Of a stretch of 64,000 nt of DNA, positions 34,545 through 47,000 are shown in pieces (within the stretch, counting starts at the first letter, position 1; each line of letters starts with the position of its first letter). A model generated the notes under the pieces. It searched no databases. It was given only the letters and a program-made list of their open reading frames with translations, and had not been told where the DNA came from. The stretch lies in assembly GCA_025667525.1 (NCBI GenBank), contig CM046876.1, forward strand, positions 18,215,320-18,279,319. The letters run 5' to 3'. The DNA is from Glebionis coronaria (Eukaryota > Streptophyta > Magnoliopsida > Asterales > Asteraceae). A program made the translations under genes and the position numbers.

Positions 34545-34552
34545 TATATATA
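34545..34552 (-). promoter_or_regulatory. TATA box in 3' LTR of D
   Basis: CTATATATAG, equivalent to the box in C. The copy in the 5' LTR is at 62089-62096. Confidence 0.6.
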
Positions 34553-35016
34553 GGGGAGGATTAGGGAGTGCTTAGGAAGCTTCCTCCCCTCTTTCTTCTT
34601 TCCTTAATTGCACACTTAAGTCCTTAAGCCTTTTAATCTTCTTAAATCTTGGACTTTAATAACTTTGTCTCGGGATTTCTTTAAACTCGTCTTGTAATTC
34701 TTCGATAAATTAGACTTGAGTTCTTCAGCTTTTAGTAAACTTCCGTCTTTTGACTTTTTCTTCGATAAATCTTCAGAATTGGTCTTGGACTTCCGTTCTT
34801 TTTGCACTCTTGATTTCTTGACTTCGTCTTTCGTCTTTTTCTTCGATAAAAGCCCGTGAATGCCCGTGTTTTCTCCACTTTTCACCTTTTCGTCCTAAAT
34901 CACAACAAAAACACAAACCACGCATAATTCCGACATAAATGACATAAAATACACGTTTTGGTTCGGTTATTATTGTAATTAAGTGGTAAAAAGGATGGGT
35001 GTTTACACACCTATCA

Positions 35017-37045
35017 AATCCCCTACACTTGACCATTGCAATGTCCTCATGCAATGCATTAGTTACAAAGCAAGATTACATTTCCCATCATAATCAATCC
35101 ATATTGGCCTTTATTAAAGAGATAGAAAATTATAAACATTCAAAGTAAAGAAATTAAAAACATACCTTGGGTTTTGGAAATGTCATGAATAAACATCATC
35201 CTCAAGTTTTCACTTTCTCCAAACCAAGCTTAAACACGAGATCATTGTTATTATAAGTTAGCAAACTAACACTAACTCATGTGGGCTAATTATTCACTTA
35301 GACTCCCTTATTCCTAGGTGTATCTCTTATATTTTATTGTTGTCTTGAATGATCACGAGGATGCATTGATGACTTATTTCGATAGTTATTTAGGTTGAAA
35401 ATAAAGTGGGACGATTTAATCAATAGTTATCTAAAGGACAAAATCTTTTAAAACTGCTTCTCGGGACCTCATAAAGTTCATATCTTGGCATAACTCGCTT
35501 CGCGATTTGAGACCTTTCTCAGACCGATATTTGGCAGCGACTTCATACTTCAAATCTTGAGAGACGTTCATGAAATAATGGTCTTCTCTTCATAATAGGA
35601 ATTTCTTCACTTTAAGTTTTGAGAGATTCTTCATATTTGGACCACGACTTCTTCATTTTTCTCAATCTTTATTTTGGACTTTGATATACAACGATCCGCC
35701 TCCTTTTTGGACTTGGATCTATTTATCCTAATACCTTGTTAGGGCCTTTTTGTATAGACTTCTCCATGATCTTTTGGGAGTACTTGCTTTTCGTCGTGTG
35801 TCTCGATCTTTCATATTGATTTTCGATAAATGATTCTTCACATCACTTTTGGATCTTTAGCAACAAAATGTAGCCCTCATGCCTTGTTAGGGCCTTTTCG
35901 GACTCGCCAATCTTCGCATCCCGCTTCAATAAGTTATGCCTTGGCTATGAACTCTAATCCATACCGAGCAACTTTTTAACGATCTTGGGCTAGAAGCTAA
36001 GTAACTTTTCAAATCGTACAACCTTATTTATTGCAGATAAATTTATTAGCAAGCGATGGGAGAATAGGCTCATAATTAACTCACATAAATTCACGAAAGA
36101 ATACCAAACTTATAATTGACTATATCATCTCTCGTTCTCCACAGTTTAAAATTTCAAGGAATGAGACTCGTGGATGCTTAGCCTATTAAATCAAAGTTTT
36201 GGGTTTTCGAGTCGTCTATAGGATCTTGCAAATTCTTAGACTTTTTCAAGTTTAGAAATCGCATTTTAAAGTTTCCTTGATAAAAGACTCTCTAGGATCA
36301 ATTATAGGAACTTGCGAAAAGTTCTTGTTCTTAACCCGTGAGAGTTAAGACGTTCGCGTTTTATAGCTCCCTATATAAAAGCCTAGCAAAACTTGACTTA
36401 AACACGTTAAGGATACTAGCTAGAGTAAACTTAGATAAGTAATCTCGGGTTGAGTCAAAAGATTCACAATGTTTGAAAATTAAAACCACTTTATTAAAAC
36501 TTTATTCTAATAAGGAAAGAAAATAACTATACAAAGGGAAAAACTAATAGGCCAAAATAGATCAAAAATTTTGAAAAATGACGAAAAATTGATTTTCCGG
36601 TTAAAATGAGGACATATACAAGGAAAAGACCACTTAACTTCGATAGAAGTCCCCCTACACTTAATATAAACATTGTCCTCAATGGTTAAGCATATGGGAG
36701 TGAACTCCCCTACACTTAGGACATTGTGCACGTTGTTTAAATCTCGCTAAGGAAAAGACAACTAACGAGATTCCTATTTTAATATTGAGAAATATAAAAT
36801 AGTGAATCGAAAAGAGTTTAGGATAGAACCGGGAAGAAGGGAACACGGAATCACGGTTCGTCAAAATTCATCAAGAGTGTGTCTGTGAAGCTCTAATCCC
36901 TGCACATGATAAGAAAGAAAACAAGAAACACCACGGGGCTCCCCCCTACACTTATGCTGAAAACAGAGAAAGATAGATAATCGGGTTGCCTCCCAAAGAG
37001 CGCTTGTTTATATTAACCGAGTCACGAGCCTGACTCGTCCCCAAA
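35017..37045 (-). other. 3' non-coding region of element D with two hairpin/PPT modules
   Basis: Next to the LTR, the minus strand reads AAGTGTAGGGGATT (PPT, 35017-35030), preceded by the CATTGC/GCAATG block (about 35034-35059). The second module is at 36640-36725, where two AAGTGTAGGGG tracts flank a hairpin at 36668-36687 with one stem mismatch. A further tract is near 36945. Otherwise non-coding. It aligns with 29001-31060 of C. Confidence 0.7.
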
Positions 37046-38760
37046 TTAAATGGTCCATGGGGAAGCCTCGAATGTAATACCGGGATCAAAGACCTTGTCC
37101 TCGTTTCCGGTTGACATCAACAAAGGAGAGGTGGGGGGATAAGTCTTGAATGGGAGAAAAGTTCGTTCAACATACGAAAAGTATGTGAAATCAAGATCCA
37201 CGGGAGTTGGGTGGGTAAAGTAAGCACATTGTCATCCCCCAAAGACAATGGATGTTGAGCACTCGGCAAAGCCGTAATGTTATCAATGATAGCATAATCA
37301 ATGTCACCTCCCGGGTCAAAGCACTCATCTTCCGTAATAGTGGCTAAAGGGGAGGATGAAAGGTGCTCGAGAGGGGGACTTGGGACAATACCTTCCTGGA
37401 GCAAATTATCAAAAATAATATCCCCCTCCATGTCATCGTCATCAATACCTGGAGGTATGGAGTGAATGTCGATTTCTTCCAGCAATGGGTCATTATCTTC
37501 AACGGGAGAAATAGATGGAGGCAAAGACTCGGAGAGAGGAGGAGAAGTCAACTCTTCGATTTGAGCAATAAGAAGATTCACTTTCCGTAATCTGGCGCGG
37601 AGAATCACGTCTTCCACCTCATCTTCAAGAGCAAGTTCATAGGTGAACTTATCGTAAGCCGGAGAGAATAAATCGTCATCGCCCGCATCTCCCGGTGGAG
37701 ATTGATAAATTTCAAAAGTGAAATTCTCATAGCGCGGAGAAAAATCGTCATCATTTGGATCGACCTCTTCCGTAAGAGCAACGTCGTCCTCAGACTCCAT
37801 AACAGTAGGCATGTCACAAACCTCATCATCCAATAATTTGTCGAGACCAACATCACTAAGCTCATTCAACAAATCTAGATCCTTAGACGCAGTAGGAACA
37901 TCGAGAGTAGGAGCAGCAACTTCAGAAGATTGATTGAAAGTGTAGACATCATCGTCATCGTCATCATCATAATAGATGGGACGAGTCCAGTTAGGAGTGA
38001 CGTATTCAGCTAACTCTTCTTTGATAACCTCCACATCTTTAAGAAGCTCATGAAGCAATTTTTGTTGTTCATCTCCCCGAGTATGTTCAATTTCACCAAT
38101 TCTATCCCACGCTGTAATTAAACATTTTGGTGTAGAAAAGAAGGGAAAACGACTAAATTGGCTCAAAAAGGTGTCGGTGGTTTTCAAGATTTCGTCCACA
38201 TCAAGCAAAGGTTGCCTTTCCTGATGCAAGTCAGCTCGGAGTTGAGCTATACTTTCTAGAATGTGGTTCAAAGAAGTGAGTTGTTGGTCAAGATTAATTT
38301 GCTGAGAGGATTGATGATTGAGGGTGTGATGTGGGGGCTCAAAGTTATAGACACTAGGAAGATAGCACAGAACTTTCTCAAAGACCATTGACGGATCACA
38401 AGAAGAAGCATCGTGAGGGCCCCCACAAATATAGCACCACGGGTATGGAGAAAAATCCGGTGCATCTTGTAGATAGCTATTACCATTGTCATAATTGTAA
38501 CCCGGTTCTTACCCGTGATCAGACGGGTATCGAACCGGACACGAAACATGCCAATGAGAATCGCTTCCACAATAGATGCACGGGGGAACATGAGGTGAAT
38601 TCAAAAAGGACGAATTAGTCGAGTTGCACAATGGACAAAATCCGAATCCGAATTGTGTATTGTCGATATCGTTTCCGCACCGCTCACATGTACACCATTG
38701 ACATGAGTCGTTCCCGTATAATCTTCTCCCACACCCGACGCAATGGACATAAGAATCCAT
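37046..38760 (-). pseudogene. Zinc-knuckle/acidic protein of unknown function, element D
   Basis: The ATG at 38760 starts a frame with CVGCG, CERCG, CPLC and a perfect CCHC knuckle CIYCGSDSHWHVSC (CX2CX4HX4C). An in-frame TAA at 38509-38511 interrupts it. The same frame continues with a second knuckle CYICGGPHDASSC and a long acidic, Pro-rich part with a DDDDDDD run, ending formally at 37117. The tail (TFLPF ... VFDPGI, stop at 37046-37048) is in the -1 frame, shifted at the same place as in C. Like C it lacks capsid and enzyme domains. Cysteine-pair order and the ECFDPGGD motif mark the two proteins as one family. Function unknown; nucleic-acid binding is suggested by the knuckles only. Confidence 0.7.
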
Positions 38761-38946
38761 AAAGAAAAATAGATAAGCAAGAAAAATATTTTTGGTGCGA
38801 AACTTTGAAAAAGAAATGCTTTTTATGATTTTTCAAATATTTTTGGGATTTTTTTAAAATTTCTGACAAGAAAAATAACGTTCACGAGTGAACGGATCCC
38901 AAAAGCCAACGAGTCTCTCACAAAAAACCGTTAATATTCACGAAAA
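38761..38946 (-). other. Leader of element D
   Basis: Matches the C leader over about 80 nt from the PBS, including GTTCACTCGTGAAC and GGATCCG, and the B leader slightly less well. Confidence 0.6.
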
Positions 38947-38965
38947 GAGCCAGCAGCGGCGCCAT
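38947..38965 (-). other. Primer-binding site of element D
   Basis: The minus strand reads ATGGCGCCGCTGCTGGCTC, adjacent to the 5' LTR; identical to the PBS of B. Confidence 0.85.
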
Positions 38966-38966
38966 T

Positions 38967-39128
38967 TAATACAAGAGATTTTACTAGGTTGAAAAGTTCG
39001 TTTTCTCGGTGTCTTAACGAATTGATTTCCGGTTAAATGTGTGACTCAGTCGTTTTTGGTAAAAATAATATTTTTGGTTGTTGTAAAATAGATTGCAAAA
39101 CGTTAAAGTAAATGATGATAATTTTAAA
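38967..39128 (-). repeat. 5' LTR of element D, part 1
   Basis: These 162 bases beside the PBS match 33195-33356. The sequence is then interrupted by element E. Confidence 0.9.
39124..39128. repeat. Target-site duplication TTAAA of element E
   Basis: TTAAA at 39124-39128 and at 60896-60900, exactly flanking E's LTRs. Confidence 0.85.
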
Positions 39129-39655
39129 TGTTGATCCCAAACTTAGATCGATTAGCTTTGTGTATACGAGATTAGATCAAGTAATACACGTAGAGAAACC
39201 TTTGTATATGCTTTATGAATCTAAGTGTTATGCGGAATTTAACACTTAAACAAGAACACACAATGATATAAACAAACTTTCACTTTGATTATCAATATCA
39301 AACTTGCTTACAATGAAAGATGTTTACGAATGAAAACTTATATGAAACTTATATTAAACATTAACCTAAAGGCCTTCTTTTATAGACATAAGAAGTCTTG
39401 TACAATAATCTACGTATCAACTATTCTAGGTAAAGATAAATATAGAAAATACATTATTGTTCTTATCTTTAATAGAAGTAATCTAGAATATAATACACGC
39501 GTAGAATATATCTTCCATCAGTGCTTGTCTTCAATGTGTCAACGCTTGACTTTAACTTATCAACGCTTGAGCTGTCAGCGCTTGTTTTGTTCTTGTCAAC
39601 GCTTGTTTTGTTCTTGTCAGCGCTCAAGTGATCTGGCCTTAATTTATTCCCAACA
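39129..39655 (-). repeat. 3' LTR of element E
   Basis: 527 bp, TGTTGATCCC at 39129 to CCCAACA at 39655. The minus-strand TATA box CTATAAAAG is at 39377-39385. Six AAGCG(C/T)TGACA-type motifs (one degenerate) lie in U3 (about 39530-39630). Confidence 0.9.
39377..39385 (-). promoter_or_regulatory. TATA box in 3' LTR of E
   Basis: The minus strand reads GTCTATAAAAGAAGG. The copy in the 5' LTR is at 60617-60625. Confidence 0.6.
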
Positions 39656-39672
39656 ATCCTCCCCTAAACTTG
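39656..39672 (-). other. Polypurine tract of element E
   Basis: The minus strand reads AGTTTAGGGGAGGAT directly before the LTR start TGTTGGGAATAAA. Confidence 0.85.
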
Positions 39673-39707
39673 ATATCCACTCTTATGATCAAGTTTCTGA
39701 ATAAGCA

Positions 39708-42700
39708 TTAAGGACTAGGAGGAATCTTACAAACCTTCTCATATTGATAGTGAATAAATCTGATCAAATCTTTTGCCACGTCACTTGAATAATCTATTTC
39801 CAGCTGAGTGTCCTTCATCTTCTCCAAAATAGCCTTGGATATGAAATACTGAGCATCCACAAGTAGATACTCAACAAACTTTGTAGAACTCAAATGGTAT
39901 ACACCAGCAGTTGAATATAACCTCCATTGAAGACCACTGAGGTCATCTTCAAGATCCTTCCATATTGCAGGATCCTCATCTTTTGGTCCACACATTCTTT
40001 TGAATGTGGTCCAAAGTTTTATTCCATTAGCTGAAGTTGGTGCTTCAGCCTCATACTTGGTCTCCAGCAACCTCCAAAGGTCCACCAAGTCTTCTCTATC
40101 ACAACTTGCAAATAAAGATATGAGAGTGGTAAAAGTGTGTACCTCTTTGCCAAATCTGCCAATCTTCCAGAACCTACATTCATCTTCTTCATAGCTCACA
40201 ATTGGGTTCCTGGAATCTAATGGTAACACTTGCACCATATCTGAAGCTTCTAATGGGGAGAGCTTGAGGCTCTTTCTTATAACTGCTTCACTTGGATATA
40301 GTGGATCCATATCTTTTGGAAACTCAAATGAAATTCCCTTCTTCAATGGCCTGGGAACAATCATAGCTTTCTTGAGTTCCATTTCTTCTGCAAGTTCCTC
40401 CTTTCTTTCATCTGAAAGAAGTCTGAGAGTGTTTGCTTCCTGCACTCTCACCCAAATGGGATAAGCCCTGTTTTCCAACTCATCAAATGTCAAAGCCTTC
40501 AACTTCTGATATGTCCATCCAACTCCATGACATCTGAGCAACATAAAGTAGAGCTCCCTTCTATCCCTTTTCAACTCTGAGAGAATATTACTTGCCTTGT
40601 GTTTCAAAATTACCTGGCAATCCTTCTGAACTCTAAGTAGAATCTCCAAACCCCATATTTGATCTGAAATGGTCAAATCTGGATTCTCCATGCATCTGTC
40701 TTCCCAAGCATGATACATTTGAACCACCTCTGGCATGTCAAAGTCAACCTACAATTTCAATTCTCTCAACTTTTCCCTAGCAAACTCATCACCATACTCA
40801 AGCCTCTCTGGTTCTATAATCATCACACTTGAGTCTGAGCTATCTCCATCACTTCCTTCTTCTAAAGTCATAACAAATGGTGACTTTTCCTTTTCATCCT
40901 GTTCCATGATTTGTGCAGCTAATCTTCTATCAAACTCAACTTGAGCTGCATCTTTTGGAACAATCTATTCTACCATTTTACCCTTACCCTTATCTGATGG
41001 TGCAATGGTTGGTAAGGTAGATGGTAATACCTGAGTAGAAACCTCCTTGATGATAGATGATGACTGGGATACATCACCTTCATGTGCAGGTCTGTCAACG
41101 CCCAACTTTGTTCTATCAGCGCCCAAAATATTTCTGTCAGCGTCCAAATTTTCCTTGTCAATGCCCAAATATCTTCCCTCAGCGCCTTGTGTAACTTCTC
41201 TCAACATAGCTGTAAATGATAAATTTAAGTTGGTAGGAGAGACTAAGGACGTATCAAAACCTGTTTGTTTCTTCAAAGTTGTAAGGGCCTCAGCAACATC
41301 CATTGATTAACCATCCTGGCTGCCCTTATCACTCAGATTTATTTGATCTTCCTCCCCTTTGGAAGATTCCTCCATACCCCTCCTGGCACGATCACTTTCC
41401 AAAACAATAATCCTCTCCCTCAATTGCTTGAGTTCAAGGCCTTGTGAGCTGACATTTTGTACTAAGTCTGCATTTTGCTTTTGCAAGCTTATGCAGACTG
41501 CCGTCAATTCCATAAGAGTCATTGGTTCCAGTCTGCCCTCTTCTAAAATGGGGATTTGACCTCCCAAGTCAGATTTATTGGGCATGGATGAGGACTTAAT
41601 GATGGTGGGACTGCCTTGGCCAGCATCTAAGCCTGAACCAATAGTCCCAGCCTCATCTAGGTCACCAGCCACACTTGTGGTGGTGGTTCTCTCTGCTACA
41701 TGGCTAGGACCACCAGAGGAGAACACTCTAGTAGTCCTTTGGCGTTTCATCAACCTATATTCAGGGGGTGTAGAAGATGGTGTGGAAGAATGGGTGGATG
41801 TGGGTTGGTTAAGGGGTGTTTGGGATTGTAAAGGTTGTGTGTCAGCGTTGGAAATAGGCACATCAACGCCAACATTGAGTGTGTCAGCGTTGAAGGATTC
41901 TGAGTCAATTTGCATTTGTTCAGGTGAAGGTAAAGGTTCAGGAATTGGTTCAAGTTGTGGTTGAGGGTCAATTTGAGGTTGGGGGTCTGGTTGGGGTTGT
42001 GCTACTGCAATAACAGCAAGCATGGCTTGGGTTAAAGGTAGGTCTCTATGGGGTGGTGAGTTCATCTTCATAAAAATAGCTTTCTTTTGCTCAGGGATCT
42101 TATAAAAATCATTGTGATCCCTTGAGCAGTAACCTTGAACATCAAAAACCATTTATAGAAAACGGGGATAAGCCAAAGTCATTTTGTTCCCCTTGTTTTA
42201 CACATCCCCTCAAAAATCATTTTAGAATAGTTAAATTTTTGCCCTGTTGCAATACACACAATAGCACTTGCAATGGATCTATTGATCGCATTGTGTGCAG
42301 TGAATTTGGGACTCAAACATTGAAGGAGGACATGTATGAGGTACTTCCAGGCTGGGGGAAATTCCTGCTTATGATACTTATTTAGAGTACCTTCATCAGG
42401 AAAAGGATATCCCAAAGCCCTAAGCCCTTGTTCTATTTCATTTATGGGAAGGGTGGCTATACCATCAGCATCATCAAGATGCAAGGCTTGGCGTACCAAA
42501 GCCTCAGTAACCACCCAAGGTCTCCCATGAACAATAGAAGTCAATGTGGTCACTCCATTAACTGCACATGAACTAACATTGTTCAAAAACTGCTTAATGT
42601 GTGTGACTGGAATGAGTGGTGCATGAGAAAGAGCATACCTTAATGGGGATGCGTTCAAATACGCCACCATTTGTGTGTATTGAGGAAACAGAGTATCATC

Positions 42701-42778
42701 AGCGACAAGATAAGCAATCATGTTGTGTTGAGATCTGAACCCCAATTCCAATTCTGTTGGTTTAAACTTTGGTGCCAT
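39708..42778 (-). pseudogene. Env-like ORF downstream of pol, element E (degraded)
   Basis: The ATG at 42778 begins a frame of about 1,020 codons with a conserved N-terminal globular part (GFRSQHNMIAYL, IKQFLNNVS, ALHLDDADGI, FPPAWKYLIHVLLQC). A Pro/Gln/Ser-rich linker follows, then a Leu/Glu-rich helix and a C-terminal helical part (39708-40736). It is broken by a frameshift near 42190 and in-frame stops near 42153, 41307, 40965 and 40737. It matches in position the env-like ORF known from Sireviruses. I see no clear signal peptide or transmembrane segment, so an envelope role is unproven. Linkers contain repeated (S/N)(A/V)D(R/K/T) peptides encoded by the element-wide AGCGCTGACA motif. Confidence 0.75.
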
Positions 42779-44021
42779 TGATGAAAGCTGTTAATTTTAA
42801 GTGAAGAAGATGAAGTTGATAAGAGAAAATTGTTAGACAAGAATTATAGATACCCTGTTTAAAATAGGAGCCAAATTTATAGGAGAAATAGATGCATGTG
42901 ATAGGCCTAAAAAGAGGCAAGTATTTTCAAAAATCAATCATGAAAATATTGAAAAAGTTATAAGTTATTTCATGCATTAAATGAAGGTAACAACTCCTAA
43001 AATTACGGCCCAAAAATTTGTCAAAAAGTAACAACTGGGTAGGTCCCATTGAGTGTCAACGGTCAAAAATAACCTATCAACGCCCAACGGCTATAATCTT
43101 GTCAACGTTTGCTTATAGCCATGTCAGCGTCCAATTTGGTCACAACAACGCTTGAAAAATTCTTGTCGGCGTCCAAAAATAAAAGTGTTTTAAAAATAAA
43201 AAATGACCTTAACAAGTAATTTATCCTAGAGAAGATAACCAAAGGCTGATAATTATTATAGGGCGGCAAGCACTATCCAGTTATGCACACTTGCATAAAC
43301 AAGATAGACATAACAGTCCTCTAGTGTCCCTTGCTAACCAAAAATCTTAACAACCAAGTTACCTTATAAAATCCTTGTTACTCCCAGGTAAATCCCATAT
43401 CAAAATCATTCCCAAGTCTCCCAACAGACCACAACCAATTCTAGGCCAAAAATGTCTTGGCAGCATGCATAGTATATCAACTTTGCATGCTACAGTGCCT
43501 CATGATTTAGTAAAACTAACTCATACTCACCTGTGGACACAATCTAGAATTATGATAAGAGTATCATATGGATACCCAAACATCCTAAAGGTTCCTAAAA
43601 CCTCCCCTTAAACTATGATACAAAAGTTTGCTAAAATCATGCATGAACATAAAAATCTATGTCAAGATAGGAATGAAACATTCCAACCATCATCCATAAA
43701 TAAAAACTTGTCCAAATACTCCTCCATTGATCCATAAGCAACTCTGTATCCAATGGTATACTGCTAACACCATCTGCACATTTAGATTGAAAACCACAAA
43801 ACTAACATTGTTGCTGACAACGCCCCGATAACACATGACAGCGTTGAGGAAAGCTTTGTCAGTGTTAGACAATTATATTGCTGACAACGTTGCAAAAACA
43901 CTTATCAACGTTCAAGCAACCTTTGTCAGTGTTAGAAAAATATAGTGGAAAATCTAAATCATCAATAAGACCAATAATAATAATGCATCATCCTGTACAT
44001 ACTTATACAAAAAGAAACATA
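42779..44021 (-). other. Non-coding spacer between pol and env-like ORF, element E
   Basis: 1.2 kb without a credible gene. Two clusters of the TGTCA(A/G)CG motif lie at 43053-43170 (about 5 copies) and 43808-43930 (about 5 copies). Otherwise AT-rich unique sequence. Confidence 0.7.
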
Positions 44022-47000
44022 TTATGTGAGATTGACCATTCCAATACTTGTTACCAAGTATTGAAATCTCCCAGCATCAAAAGGTTTAGTTAATAAATCT
44101 GACACATTTTCCTCAGTGTCAACCCTATCTGGTTGTATTAAACCTTTCTCAAAGCAATCTCTTATAAAATGGTGTCTAATTTCTATGTGTTTAGTTTTAG
44201 AATGATGTACAGGATTCTTAATGATGCATAAAGTACTATTATTGTTAACAAATATCTTAGTATGCATGAAATTGTAGGTTCTGAATCCACAACACTTGGC
44301 CACAACATGCAGCTGCAACCACATACTCTGCTTCAGTTGTAGAATTAGCCACCACTGTTTGTTTCTTGCATTGCCAAGATATCAACCTGCTCCCAAGAAA
44401 CTGACATCCACCAGTTGTGGATTTCCTATCAAATTTATCACCTCCATAATCACTATCTGAATATGCAATCAGCTCTAATGGTGAATCCTTTGGGTACCAC
44501 AAACCAAGACTAGGATAGAATCTTAGGTACCTAAAGATCCTCTTCACAACATAAAGGTGACATTCTTTGGGGGTCACTTGATGGCGTGCACAAGCACACA
44601 CAGCAAACATGATATCAGGTCTGGAGGCAGTAAGATACATCAAGGATCCAATCATGGATCTATAATGCCTGACATCAACATCTTTCCCATCTCCAATCTT
44701 TCCCCAAGGGTGTTCTCTATCCATAGGAGTAGTAGCCCTCTTTTCATGTGGAGAAAAGCCAAACTTCTTCAAGATCTTAGCAACATATTTGTCCTGGGAG
44801 ATGAAGATACCATCCTCTTTCTGCTGAACTTGTAAACCAAGAAAGAAGTTCATCTCCCCCATAGCACTCATCCTGAATTTGTCTGTCATAAGCTTGGAGA
44901 AATCCTCACTCATCTTTGGATCAGTAGACCCAAAAATGATATCATCAACATAGACCTGCACAAGCAACACATCCTTGCATTTCTTTTTTGTAAATAGTGT
45001 CTGATCTATGGTGCCCCTCTTGAATCCATTGTCCACCAAATAGGTAGACAAAGTACCATACCATGCTCTAGGGGCTTGATGAAGGCCATACATAGCCTTT
45101 TTGACTCTATACACTTTATCTGGATTCTCTGGATCCTCAAAACCAGGAGGCTGCATCACATAAACTTCCTCAACAATGGTGCCATAGAGAAAGACACTCT
45201 TGACATCCATTTGATAGACTGTGAAGCCCATGCATGATGCATAGGCTAGAAAAATCCTAATAGCTTCAATCCTTGCAATTGGTGCAAAGACCTCCTCATA
45301 GTCTCTCCCCTCCTCTTGTGTATAACCTTGAGCCACTGACCTTGCCTTGTTTCTGACCACAATGCCTCTTTCATCTCTTTTGTTCCTGAGAACCCATCTT
45401 GTCCCTATAGGTCTGACATATCTAGGACAATCAACCAGCTCCCAAACATCCTGAATTGCAAATTGGTGAAGCTCATCCTGCATTGCTTCCACCCAACTTG
45501 GTTCTTTGAGAGCATCAAATATTTTCTTGGGTTCTTCCTGTGACAGAAAACATGCAAACAAACATGCTTGCACAAGAGGGGTATCAACCTTCTTGTGTAT
45601 ATTGGCAATAAACCCACCAAGACCTTGATGAGACCGTCTAGTCTGTACTGGAGTCATAATATCACCAATGATCTGAGAAGGGGGGTGATTCTTCATAGTA
45701 GAAGTGAGAACTCCTCCTTCAAAAAGTCTGGTGTCCTCAACCTCATGCTCCATGTTGCCAATATCTTCTTCATCAGACTCTCTTATATCAACATAAGGAT
45801 GACCTTCTTCATAAGAATTGGAAGGTTCACCTTGTTCAAAAGTGGAAGAGAAAAGATGTGCAAAGGTGTTGTCAACGTCTGAACCTTGTTTGTCAGCGCT
45901 TGGGCTAACAACGCTTGAACTGTTGTTGTCAACGTCTGAGCCATCAACGTCTGAATTGGTCTTGTCAGCGCTAGATTTGCCTTTGTCAGCGCCTGAAGGA
46001 CCATGCATGTTTGTATCTGGTGGTACTTGGAAACCACCATTATCTTGTCCAGCAGCAGCAGCAGCAGCAAAAGCATCTGTCCAAATGGGAATTGTGACAT
46101 ATTCTAATATAGGAGATGCCTTTTCTGCTTGTGATCCAACCTTCTTATTAACCTGTGTACCTGAAACATCAACAACTTGTTCTTCCACAACATTTGAAGT
46201 TACCTTCACAATGTCTGGATTAGTGACATGCATATAATTTAAAGTTCTAGATAAGGGTTCCAAATCAAACAACCAATTAGGACCACTTTCAGGATCACTA
46301 GGTTTATTCTCTAAAAACCTAACATGTACTCTTTCAACTATACGTTTGTCCTCTTTAAGATAAACCCTATAACCCTTGATCTGGACTGAATACCCCATGA
46401 AGTAACCCTCATCACCTTTTGCACTAAATTTCCCTAAGGCATCACTAGTATCCAGGACTACTACATGACAGCCAAAAGGTCTGAGAAAACCAATATTAGG
46501 TTTTCTTCCCCAAAGTAACTCATAAGGTGTTTTATTCTGAATTTTGTTAACCAATGCTCTATTTTGCACATAGCAAGCTGTATTAACAGCCTCAGCCCAA
46601 AAGGATATAGGAAAGTGAGCATCAGCCAACATTGTTCTGGCTGCTTCAATTAGGGTTCTATTTTTTCTCTCAGCAACCCCATTTTGTTGTGGGGTTCTAG
46701 CAATGCTAAATTGCCTAGTAATTCCTTTCCTGGCACAGAAATCATCTAACTTCTTATTCCTAAATTCTCCACCATTATCACTCCTAAGCATTTTAACCTC
46801 ATTGCCAGACCTCTTCTCAATCTGAGTGATAAAATCAATAAGAACATCAGATGTGTCACTCTTCATAGCTAGAAAGAATGTCCAAGTAAATCTAGAAAAG
46901 TCATCTGTGATAACAAAGCAATATGACTTACCATTCAAGCTTTCTATATTTGTTGGACCAAAGAGGTCCATGTGAAGCATATGAAGAGGTCTGGAACTAG

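Larger units (their letters stand above)
33195..35016 (-). repeat. 3' LTR of element D
   Basis: In element sense it starts TGATAGGTGTGT and ends ...CTTGTATTA. The last two bases are TA, not the usual CA, in both copies. It contains TATATATA (34545-34552) and an ATTCCGAT array (33536-33968). Confidence 0.88.
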
